From: Tessaracoccus caeni
GTDB lineage: Bacteria; Actinomycetota; Actinomycetes; Propionibacteriales; Propionibacteriaceae
Assembly: GCF_029211185.1 (NCBI RefSeq)
Contig: NZ_JARGDO010000001.1
Span: forward strand, 345,414 to 409,413
Length of the DNA stretch: 64,000 bases
Direction of reading: 5' to 3'
Position numbers and translations under genes: made by a program. Shown piece after piece: positions 51,626 to 59,378 of this stretch; positions within the stretch are counted from its first letter, which is position 1, and each line of letters begins with the position of its first letter. Under the pieces are notes generated by a model. It was not told the origin of the DNA. It saw only the letters and a program-made list of their open reading frames with translations, and ran no database searches.

Positions 51626-53364
51626 TGTTTCGCCCTTCCGGACGCGGACGCGGGCACGTCATCGAGGACGTCGACGACGCGGTCACAGACGGCGAGCAGC
51701 GCTGGCGATCCGGTGATCAGCACCGTCGAGCGACCCGTGCGGACGCCGCGCAACCGCGCCGCGATCACCTGCTCGGTGACGGAGTCCACCGCCGTGGTCG
51801 GATCGTGCAGCACCAGCACGGGCGCGTCGGTCGCCAGCGCCCGAGCCAGCGCGACCCGCTGACGCTGGCCGCCGGAGAGACGGTTGCCGTTCTCGCCCAC
51901 CGGAAGGTCCAGATCGGCCGCGAAATCGTCGCAGGCCGCCGCTCTCGCTGCGTCCTCCAACGCCCCGAAGGCACCGGCGGACATGGCCAGGTTGTCGCGG
52001 ATCGTGCCGGTGAACAGCGTCGCCCGGTGTGGCGCAACGGTGACCCGAGAACGGTAGTCGGCCACGCTCAGCTCCCTCGGCAGAGTCCCGTCGAGCAGCA
52101 CCTCGCCCTCGTCGGCGGACCATGGATCCAGCAGGACGGTGGCGACGCGCCCGGCGGTCAGGTCGTCGGCGCGCAACCCGACGACCTCCCCCGGAGCCAC
52201 CCGAATCCTCGCACCGGAGACGGCGACATCCAGCGTTGGCATCAACGTGTCCCCGGGCCGCCAGACGTCGTCCGTTCCGGGGGCGACGACGCCATGGACA
52301 CGCAGGGCATCGAGGATGCGCGCGGACGAGGCCCGGGCACCGGCGAAGTTGGGGATCGACGCGCGCGCGATCGCCTCGACCTGCGGCAGCAGCGCTTGGG
52401 TCAGGCCGATGGCGGCGATCAGTTCGCCGATGGTCAGCCACCCGCCCACGGCGAGCCAGCCCGCCAGCCCCATCACCGTCGCCACGAAGGCGCCGCTGAC
52501 GACGCCCGAGCCCACCAGGAACCGGCCGAGAAGGCCGGCGTTGCGGATGGCCCCGACGAGCGTCTCCTGACTCGCATCCCGGTAGCGCCTGGTGGTCTCA
52601 GCCTCAGCCTGCACTCCCTTGACCACGCGGTAGCCGGTCACCAGATCCGTCGCCCGTCCGACGGTGCTGGCGAGCAGGCGCTGGTACTCGCGCGTGTCGC
52701 GGGAGAACCGCTCGCTGAGGATGCCCATCAGCCACACCGCGACGGGCGCTCCCACCAATGCGACGAGCCCGAGGAGCCAGTGGGTCGCCAGCAGCGAGGC
52801 GGCGATGAACCCGATGGCCACGATCCTCGACACCGGCAGCACCACCAGGATTCCAGCGTTGGCCAGACGCAGGACGTCGTTGGTCATCAGGGAGACGATG
52901 GTGCCGTCCGGCGCCTGAGCGCTCCGGCCCATCGGATGCAAGACGCGGGTCGAGAGGGTGCTGCGCAGCCGGTGCTGCAGCACCTGCACCGCGTAGGCCG
53001 TGAGTCGATTCGTGAACTTCGCCGCCACCGTCAGGACGATGTACAGGGCCACCAGCGCACCGGTCCATAACGCCAGCTGCCCCGCGTCGCCGGTGGCCAG
53101 GGCACGGTCGATCGCGAGCCCCATCACGACAGGGACGGCGGACTCTCCCACCTGCCACACGATCGCCAGCAGCATCGCGGGGACGGTGACCCGAGGCAGC
53201 GAGAAGATCACGCGAGCCAAGAACCGGCCCGGCGTCGTCCCCTCACCGGCCTCGAAAGGTCGGGCCTCGAGCGGCTCAGCGGGGCCGTCCAAGAACACCG
53301 GCAGCCAGCGCGTCAAAGGCCCCCGCCCCAGCCCGGTTGGGTCGGCGTCACGGCGACGGGTCAC
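51622..53364 (-). CDS. ABC transporter half-subunit with degenerate ATP site
   Basis: Second half-transporter, 580 residues from GTG 53364, which overlaps the esterase stop by 4 bp. The membrane domain lies at about 50-340. In the nucleotide domain the Walker A loop is gone (VGLRADDLTAGR in its place), Walker B reads VLVLHDPTTAVDS without the catalytic Glu, and the H-loop reads LITGSPALL without His. The signature LSGGQRQR is intact. It should therefore complement the Walker motifs of the neighbour to give one working ATP site. An N-terminal extension of about 45 residues precedes the first helix. Confidence 0.88.
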   Translation of the reverse strand: MTRRRDADPTGLGRGPLTRWLPVFLDGPAEPLEARPFEAGEGTTPGRFLARVIFSLPRVTVPAMLLAIVWQVGESAVPVVMGLAIDRALATGDAGQLALWTGALVALYIVLTVAAKFTNRLTAYAVQVLQHRLRSTLSTRVLHPMGRSAQAPDGTIVSLMTNDVLRLANAGILVVLPVSRIVAIGFIAASLLATHWLLGLVALVGAPVAVWLMGILSERFSRDTREYQRLLASTVGRATDLVTGYRVVKGVQAEAETTRRYRDASQETLVGAIRNAGLLGRFLVGSGVVSGAFVATVMGLAGWLAVGGWLTIGELIAAIGLTQALLPQVEAIARASIPNFAGARASSARILDALRVHGVVAPGTDDVWRPGDTLMPTLDVAVSGARIRVAPGEVVGLRADDLTAGRVATVLLDPWSADEGEVLLDGTLPRELSVADYRSRVTVAPHRATLFTGTIRDNLAMSAGAFGALEDAARAAACDDFAADLDLPVGENGNRLSGGQRQRVALARALATDAPVLVLHDPTTAVDSVTEQVIAARLRGVRTGRSTVLITGSPALLAVCDRVVDVLDDVPASASGRAKQ

Positions 53365-54602
53365 GCCGCGCCTCCGGATGGCCTCGCGACGTCCGCGGGG
53401 GCGGGGAAACACCAGCGCAGTGCGTCGCCGAAGAGCCCTCGCCACCAGGCGTAGTCGTGGCCGCCGGCGAACTCCCGGTAGTAGGTGTCGTAGCCCTTGT
53501 CGACGAGCACCTGGTCCAGCCACCGGCTGTGCGTGAGAGAACCCTCCAACTCGCCCACGTCGTGGAAGACGCGGACGGGCGCGCGATCAGCGGCCTTGTA
53601 GTCGGCCATCAGCGTCGGCATGGGAACGCGACGCCGCAGCTCGCCTGCGCCGGTTCCCCACCTGAGGTCAGGATGGTAGCCGCACGACGGCGACTGAAGG
53701 ATGGCGTTGCCGAACGCCTCCGGGTGGTGCAGCGCCGTCCATCCGGCGCACAGACCGCCGAAGCTCTCGCCGGCCAGCGCCACGTCGGCGGGGTTCCGCG
53801 ACAGCGGATACCGGCTGCGGAGCCACGGCAGCAGCTCGTCGACCAGCATCCGAGAGAAATCGGCGTTGCACAGCAACTCCTTGTATCGCTCCGACCCGAG
53901 CTGGTCGACGAGCACCACCGCGCAGGGCCGGATCGCGCCAGCCTCGACGAGCGCGTCGCGAACGCTCGGCGCGCTATGCTCCGGGGTCCCGTCCAGCTGG
54001 ATCACGAACGGCAGCGGGCCGTCATCAGAAGATGCGCCCGGCGGCATCGACACCCAGATCCGGCGTTCGTTTCCCAGGATCTCGCTCGCCAGCACGGCGG
54101 GCTTCGGCATCGTGGCAGGCCGCGCTTCGGCACGATCGAGCCAGGGCAACGGCTCCGCGTCGGGCAGCGTCAGCACCGACGAGCCAGAGAACCTCGGCTC
54201 GGAGTATTCGGAGAACGGCGGCGGCGGATTGAACGGGTCGGGAGCCTGTTCGTCCTCGCCAGTCGGTCCCTGTCGCGTGAACACGTAGCCGAAGCGCAGA
54301 TCAGAACGCATCCGCAGGGTGAGGACGCGAAACGGTGTCCCCGCCACCGCCGCGAACTCCTCCTCGATCGTGTTGCGGCCGATGATCGGGCCGATCACCA
54401 GCGAGAGGCGGGTCGTCGTGTCGGACCCGGGCTCATCGACGAACGTCACCTCCACCTCGCCATCGGCGACCCGCTCGATGAGCGGTACGCCCGCCTCCGC
54501 GAGATGGTGGCGGAACCGCTCCGGATCCCATTCTCCGAATGACAGCTTCTGGACGGCGGCGCTGGCCGTGTCCACCGTCGTCGCCGCGTCGCGCGGACTC
54601 AC
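53361..54602 (-). CDS. Fes-like siderophore esterase
   Basis: Hydrolyses ester-linked ferric siderophores in the cytoplasm to release iron. The 413 residues comprise an N-terminal Fes-type domain (about 1-160, with SEYSEPRFSGSS) and an alpha/beta hydrolase domain. The nucleophile Ser is in LAGESFGGLCAG near 277 and the His in GGHDYAWWRGLF near 383. It overlaps both neighbours by 4 bp within the uptake operon. The enzyme implies that the imported siderophore is of the catecholate tri-ester type, which is inference. Confidence 0.87.
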   Translation of the reverse strand: MSPRDAATTVDTASAAVQKLSFGEWDPERFRHHLAEAGVPLIERVADGEVEVTFVDEPGSDTTTRLSLVIGPIIGRNTIEEEFAAVAGTPFRVLTLRMRSDLRFGYVFTRQGPTGEDEQAPDPFNPPPPFSEYSEPRFSGSSVLTLPDAEPLPWLDRAEARPATMPKPAVLASEILGNERRIWVSMPPGASSDDGPLPFVIQLDGTPEHSAPSVRDALVEAGAIRPCAVVLVDQLGSERYKELLCNADFSRMLVDELLPWLRSRYPLSRNPADVALAGESFGGLCAGWTALHHPEAFGNAILQSPSCGYHPDLRWGTGAGELRRRVPMPTLMADYKAADRAPVRVFHDVGELEGSLTHSRWLDQVLVDKGYDTYYREFAGGHDYAWWRGLFGDALRWCFPAPADVARPSGGAA

Positions 54603-55462
54603 GCCTGCTCGTCCTGCTCGACGGGCGAGTGCACGCTATGGCCTGCGGATCTCGGCCGGGTGCGGTCGCGACCGAGCGGCACCACCTGCGGGCTGCCAAC
54701 CACCGGATCGGGAACCACCACGCAGCGCAGGCCGAAGACCTCCTCCACCAGTTCCGCGGTCACGATCTCCTCCGGAGGCCCCTCGGCGACGATCGCGCCG
54801 TCCTTCATCGCGATCAGATGCGTGCCAAAACGGGCCGCCTGGTTCAGATCGTGCAACACCGCGACCAAGGTGTGGCCCACCTGGTTGAGGTCGGTGAACA
54901 GCTCCAGCAGGTCGATCTGGTGCGTGATGTCCAGGAAGGTGGTGGGCTCATCGAGCAGCATGATGTCGGTGTGCTGCGCGAGCGCCATGGCCACCCACAC
55001 TCGTTGCCGTTGACCGCCCGACAACTCGTCCACCAGGCGACCGGAGAGCTCGGTGATCGTGGCCTGTTCCATCGCCCGAGCCACCGCCTCCTCGTCGTCT
55101 TCGGTCCACTGCCGGAACATCCCCTGGTACGGATAGCGGCCACGGGCCACCAGATCAGCGACGGTGATGCCGTCCGGAGCGATCGACGTCTGCGGCAGCA
55201 GTCCGATCCGGCGGGCCACTTCTTTGGTCTTGTAGGACTGGATGTCCGCCCCGTCCAGGACCACGTGCCCGACGCTCGGTTTCAGCAACCGCGACAGTCC
55301 GCGCAGCAGCGTCGACTTGCCACACGCATTCGGCCCGACGATCACCGTGAACGACTTGTCCGGAATGGACACCGACAGGTTCTGGGAGATCACTCGCTTG
55401 TCGTAGCCGATGGTCGCCGCGTCCACCTGGAGGCGTGCGGCGTCGGTCTGGGGTGCATTCAT
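54599..55462 (-). CDS. Iron-siderophore ABC transporter ATPase (FepC/FecE type)
   Basis: ATPase of the siderophore importer, 287 residues from ATG 55462 (MNAPQTDAARLQ). It has Walker A GPNACGKST, Q-loop LLPQTS, signature LSGGQRQR, Walker B MLLDEPTTFLD and switch His in LHDLNQA. The typical RGRYPYQGMF of FecE-like ATPases is present. The longer open frame upstream is a permease shadow. It overlaps the permease gene and the esterase gene by 4 bp each. Confidence 0.94.
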   Translation of the reverse strand: MNAPQTDAARLQVDAATIGYDKRVISQNLSVSIPDKSFTVIVGPNACGKSTLLRGLSRLLKPSVGHVVLDGADIQSYKTKEVARRIGLLPQTSIAPDGITVADLVARGRYPYQGMFRQWTEDDEEAVARAMEQATITELSGRLVDELSGGQRQRVWVAMALAQHTDIMLLDEPTTFLDITHQIDLLELFTDLNQVGHTLVAVLHDLNQAARFGTHLIAMKDGAIVAEGPPEEIVTAELVEEVFGLRCVVVPDPVVGSPQVVPLGRDRTRPRSAGHSVHSPVEQDEQA

Positions 55463-56505
55463 AGGCGTTTCCTCGCTTCGGTGAAGAGCAGGTATCCGAG
55501 GTAGCCGCCGCCGAGCATGACCGTGATGATGCCGACGGGCAGCGGGGTTGGGGCGATGTGCTGGGCGATGTAGTCCGCCGTCAGGCACAGCAGCGCACCG
55601 ACGAAGGCGGCGGGCGCGAGCGTGATCCCCGCCGTGCGGGTGAGGCGTCGGGCGATCTGCGGCGCGACCAGCGAGATGAATGCGATCGGCCCGGACGCGG
55701 CGGTGACAGTTGCGGTCAGCGCGACGCCCACCACGATGAGCGCAAGCCGAACCGCGGACACGCGCACTCCCTGGGACGCGGCCGCGTCGTCGCCGAGTTC
55801 CAGCTGCCGCATCGGCCGGCCCAACGTAGCGGACAGCGCCAGGAGCACCGCGATGCAGATCCCACCAATCGCCACCTGGGTCCACGACACGCCGTTGAGC
55901 GACCCGGCACCCCACGCGGCGGCGGACATCGCCTCCTCCAGTTCGGCCTTGAGGATCAGCCAGGTGTTCACCGATCCCAGCATGGCGGAGACGCCGATGC
56001 CGACGATGATCAGCCGGAACCCCTGCACCCCGCGCCGGTAAGCCAGCAGATAAACGACGAGGGCCGTGGCCATGCCACCCAGCAGCGCGCCGGCAGCGAC
56101 CTCCAGGTAGGTGCCGCCGATGACCAGGATCACGATCAGCGCTCCGGTATAAGAGCCCGACGAGAACCCGATCACATCCGGCGACGCGAGCGGGTTGCGC
56201 ATCAACGACTGGAACACCGCGCCGGACACACCCAACGCGGAACCGAACACCACGGCGGCGGTCACCCGGGGCAGCCGCCATTCCACCACGATCTCGTGCA
56301 CCAGCCCGGTCTCGTCCCCGGCCAACGCGGAGATCACCTGTCCGGGGCTGAGCTGGTACGAGCCCGTCATCAGCGCGAGCACCGCCATGCCGGCCACCAC
56401 GATCGCGAGCGCCGCACAGACGACGATCGAGCGCCACTCGAGCCGCACCGCGACGCCACCGCGCCGGAGCACCAGCATCCGTCGTCCGAAGTCCACCGCG
56501 CTCAT
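55459..56505 (-). CDS. FecCD-type siderophore permease (second subunit)
   Basis: Membrane subunit of the siderophore importer, 348 residues with about ten helices. Family stretches are WRLPRVTAAVVFGSALGVSG, RNPLASPDVIGFSSGS and GPIAFISLVAPQIARRL. ATG 56505 (MSAVDFGRRM) has AAGGG upstream. It is separated from the other permease gene (57269) by the oppositely oriented toxin-antitoxin pair, so it may need its own promoter or long readthrough. Confidence 0.93.
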   Translation of the reverse strand: MSAVDFGRRMLVLRRGGVAVRLEWRSIVVCAALAIVVAGMAVLALMTGSYQLSPGQVISALAGDETGLVHEIVVEWRLPRVTAAVVFGSALGVSGAVFQSLMRNPLASPDVIGFSSGSYTGALIVILVIGGTYLEVAAGALLGGMATALVVYLLAYRRGVQGFRLIIVGIGVSAMLGSVNTWLILKAELEEAMSAAAWGAGSLNGVSWTQVAIGGICIAVLLALSATLGRPMRQLELGDDAAASQGVRVSAVRLALIVVGVALTATVTAASGPIAFISLVAPQIARRLTRTAGITLAPAAFVGALLCLTADYIAQHIAPTPLPVGIITVMLGGGYLGYLLFTEARKRL

Positions 56506-56523
56506 CCGACACCCTTCCGCACC

Positions 56524-56544
56524 GTCGGACCGGCGCCGTACGAT
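56524..56544 (+). promoter_or_regulatory. Leaderless-type promoter of the toxin-antitoxin pair
   Basis: GTCGGA (56524-56529), 9 bases, TACGAT (56539-56544), 6 bases, then ATG 56551. It lies in the 45-bp gap that also holds the start region of the divergent permease gene. Confidence 0.5.
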
Positions 56545-56550
56545 GGAACT

Positions 56551-56871
56551 ATGACAACGCTCACCCCGACCCGCCGCAGTGTGGAACTGCGTGCGCTGCT
56601 CGAAGAACACCGCGCGGAACTGAACGCGGTCTTCGACCGGTACGGCGTGAAGAACGTCAGGCTTTTCGGATCGGTCGCACGCGGAGAGGCCGACGATGAC
56701 AGCGACATCGACCTGCTTTTCGAGCGCCCCGACGGCATGGGCCTGCGCAAGATGAGTCGCGTCGAACGAGAGATTTCGGATGTACTCGGCGTAGCGGTGG
56801 ATCTTGTTCCCGATGCTTCACTGCTCACGACGGTTCGCGCAACGGCCCTGACAGATGCGGAGCGGCTGTGA
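56551..56871 (+). CDS. mntA: MntA-type nucleotidyltransferase antitoxin
   Basis: Minimal nucleotidyltransferase, 106 residues. The GSx10DxD motif is complete: Gly40-Ser41, then Asp52 and Asp54 (LFGSVARGEADDDSDIDLLF). In the HepT/MntA systems studied elsewhere the enzyme adds AMP groups to a Tyr of the toxin and so neutralises it. The start is ATG 56551. It overlaps the toxin gene by 4 bp. Confidence 0.87.
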   Translation: MTTLTPTRRSVELRALLEEHRAELNAVFDRYGVKNVRLFGSVARGEADDDSDIDLLFERPDGMGLRKMSRVEREISDVLGVAVDLVPDASLLTTVRATALTDAERL

Positions 56872-57218
56872 GTGCCACCGAGACCCAGCGGATCATGGTG
56901 GCGCTCGAACATCTGAACGTGCTCCACCGGCACCTGGCGGCGGGCAGTTTCAACGACGAAGTAGTGACCGATGCCGTCAGCATGCGACTGTCCGCCGCCA
57001 TCGCCGCGATACATGACGGCGACCCTGCGCTGGGGATCCGCCTTTTCAAAGACGAATGGCAAGACATCTGGGGCATGCGCAACCGGATCGCCCACGGCTA
57101 CATGACGACCGACCCAGAGATCATCATCGATAGCGTCAACAATGACCTCCCCGATTTCGAGCAGACTCTGCGGGCAGAACTCAACCGGCTCACCAGCGAC
57201 TCGTCCGCCACTTCCTGA
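56868..57218 (+). CDS. hepT: HepT-type RNase toxin
   Basis: HEPN-domain ribonuclease toxin, 116 residues from GTG 56868. The RX4HXY motif is exact: Arg71, His76 and Tyr78 in RNRIAHGY. The Tyr is the residue AMPylated by MntA in characterised pairs. The two genes lie opposite to and between two siderophore permease genes. Activity is predicted from motifs only. Confidence 0.87.
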   Translation: MSATETQRIMVALEHLNVLHRHLAAGSFNDEVVTDAVSMRLSAAIAAIHDGDPALGIRLFKDEWQDIWGMRNRIAHGYMTTDPEIIIDSVNNDLPDFEQTLRAELNRLTSDSSATS

Positions 57219-57268
57219 ACATGCGTTACGCCACGCGAGACGTGGACCCAGCGCAGTCCGACCGTCGT

Positions 57269-58312
57269 TCATAGTCCGCTCGCTCTCTTCCGTCGGACCA
57301 GCGCGATCAGCACCGGGGCGCCCACGAACGCAGTGACGATGCCGACCTGGAGTTCACTCGGACGGATCACGACCCGGCCCAGGATGTCCGAGGCCAGCAG
57401 CAGGCTCGGAGCGAGCAGGATGCTGTAGACGAGGATCCACCGCTGGTCGGGCCCGACGAACCACCGAGCCACGTGCGGCACCATCAGCCCGACGAATCCG
57501 ATCGGCCCGGCGATCGCCGTCGCCCCGCCCGCCAGCAGGGTGAGCGCGATGATCGTGAGAACCCGGGTGCGCGCCAAGCTCACGCCCTGGGCCGTGGCCA
57601 CCTCGTCACCGAGCGCCATGGCATTGAGCGAACTCGACACCACGAAGGCCAGGATCAGAGCCACCCCGAAGAACGGCAGGATCGGCCACACCACGTCGAG
57701 CGGGCGTCCCACGATCGAACCGGCGTTCCACGAGCGCATCGCATCGAATGCATCAGAGTTGGTCAGCTGCAGCGCCTCTCTTGCGCCGCCGAGCACCGCC
57801 CCGACGCAGACCCCGGCGAGCACCATCACCACCGGCGACTGGCCGCGTCTCGTCGACCCCAGAGCGATCACCATGAGGGTCACGACCAGCGCACCGAAGA
57901 ACGCGAACCACATGTAGCCAGAGATATCGCGGACGCCGAGCAGGCCCACCGCCACCGTCACCGCGAACGAGGAACCCGCGTGAACGCCGAGGATGCCTGC
58001 ATCGGCCAGCGGGTTCCGAGTCAGCGCTTGGATCAACATCCCCGAGACCCCCAGCGCGATCCCCACCACGAGGCCGACGATGGTGCGCGGCAGCCGGTAG
58101 TCGCGGATCGCGAACTGGTCGATCTCCGCGGACGGATGGAACAGCGCATCCCATACCACAGACGGCGGGATCGCCTTCGACCCGATCATCACGCTGAGGA
58201 CGACCAGGACAAGCAGTGCCACCGATGCGACAACCAGCCCGAGCACACGGCGACGCGGTCCGGGCGCCGTCTTGGCGCCCGGACCGTCCTGTCGCAGGGT
58301 GAGAGCTGTCAC
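57269..58312 (-). CDS. FecCD-type siderophore permease (first subunit)
   Basis: Membrane subunit of the siderophore importer, 347 residues with about ten helices. Family stretches are RDYRLPRTIVGLVVGIALG, RNPLADAGILGVHAGSS and GPIGFVGLMVPHVARWF. It overlaps the binding-protein gene by 4 bp and is followed after 50 bp by the end of the toxin gene on the other strand. Confidence 0.93.
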   Translation of the reverse strand: MTALTLRQDGPGAKTAPGPRRRVLGLVVASVALLVLVVLSVMIGSKAIPPSVVWDALFHPSAEIDQFAIRDYRLPRTIVGLVVGIALGVSGMLIQALTRNPLADAGILGVHAGSSFAVTVAVGLLGVRDISGYMWFAFFGALVVTLMVIALGSTRRGQSPVVMVLAGVCVGAVLGGAREALQLTNSDAFDAMRSWNAGSIVGRPLDVVWPILPFFGVALILAFVVSSSLNAMALGDEVATAQGVSLARTRVLTIIALTLLAGGATAIAGPIGFVGLMVPHVARWFVGPDQRWILVYSILLAPSLLLASDILGRVVIRPSELQVGIVTAFVGAPVLIALVRRKRASGL

Positions 58313-59346
58313 TCCTTGGCGGGCAGGGTCGCCAGCGCAGCGTCGAGCGAGTCGAGGTACTGCAGGACAGGCCCGTAGGTGCTGTTACCGGGGCAGAAGA
58401 CTCCAAGCGCACGACCGGACTTCACCGCGGGCAACTCCTTCCAGGTGTTGGTCTCGACCACCGGCTGGAAGGCCTCCGTCGGATTGCCCTCGGCGTCGAC
58501 GGGGTAGGTGATCACGTCGTAGTCGGACAAGCTGCTGAGCTGCTCGAACGGCAAGGCAGTCCAACCCAACGGGTCTTCGCCCTCAGCCGCCTCGGGGAAG
58601 TCCATGCCGATGTCGTCCCGGGCGATCTCCACGCAACCGAAGTCGGTGATGGAGAAGGTGCCGGGATCGGCGTTATTCCAGCGGGTGACCTCGACGAACG
58701 ACGTCTCGGCGATGATCGTGCCGTAGGTCTCCTGGATCTTGGCGACGCGCTCCTCGAACTCCGCCTTCTGTACGCTCAGCGTGTCCCCGACGTTGCCGGC
58801 CTCAGCGAGTGCATCGGCGAGGGCCTTCCACTCGACGTCCAGTCCCCAGAAGGCTGTCGGGGCGATCGCCTCCAGCTGCTTCTGGAGCGGCTCGAACTCA
58901 GAAGCTGGGAACTGCGCAAGGATGAGGTCCGGCTCCAGGCTTGCGAGCTGCTCCATATCCACCTCGTCCGCGCTGGAGGCGAGGACGGTCGCCGCCGTGT
59001 ACGTGGCCCTCTGGTCGTCGGGAAGAATGCCGAGATCAGACTCACGCACCTCAGTGACACCCACAGGCTTGCCGCCCAGGTCGATGAAGGTGAGCGTCGT
59101 GTTGCCAATCGTGACGACCCGCTGCGGGTCGGCGGGAACCTCGATGGAGCCGTTGTCGGCCTCGATGGTGCGGGTCTCGTTCACGCTCGGGGTTTCGCTC
59201 GCGGTGCCGGCGGGCGTTTGCGACGTGGTTCCGGCGGGGTCGGCGGGAGTCTCTTCGGGGCCGCTTCCGCAAGCCGTGAGAACGAGGGTTGCGCTCAGGA
59301 TCGCAGCAGCCGCAGCGGCACGCTGGGTTCTACGGGGAGTGGTCAT
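58309..59346 (-). CDS. Iron-siderophore-binding lipoprotein
   Basis: Periplasmic-type binding protein anchored by lipid, 345 residues. The signal peptide ends in LVLTAC with lipobox Cys26, then a Pro/Thr/Glu-rich linker (to about 55). The FecB-like fold follows: RVVTIGNTTLTFIDLGGKPV, LASLEPDLILAQFP. It delivers the ferric siderophore to the FecCD permeases. The gene starts 32 bp after the stop of the siderophore-interacting protein gene. Confidence 0.92.
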   Translation of the reverse strand: MTTPRRTQRAAAAAAILSATLVLTACGSGPEETPADPAGTTSQTPAGTASETPSVNETRTIEADNGSIEVPADPQRVVTIGNTTLTFIDLGGKPVGVTEVRESDLGILPDDQRATYTAATVLASSADEVDMEQLASLEPDLILAQFPASEFEPLQKQLEAIAPTAFWGLDVEWKALADALAEAGNVGDTLSVQKAEFEERVAKIQETYGTIIAETSFVEVTRWNNADPGTFSITDFGCVEIARDDIGMDFPEAAEGEDPLGWTALPFEQLSSLSDYDVITYPVDAEGNPTEAFQPVVETNTWKELPAVKSGRALGVFCPGNSTYGPVLQYLDSLDAALATLPAKE

Positions 59347-59378
59347 GGAGGGTCTTCCTTCTCTTGATGTGGGTGGGG

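Noticed and set aside
56551-57218. Integrated mobile element at the toxin-antitoxin pair
   Set aside because: No integrase, transposase, terminal repeats or target duplication were seen around the two genes, so only the gene pair itself is called.
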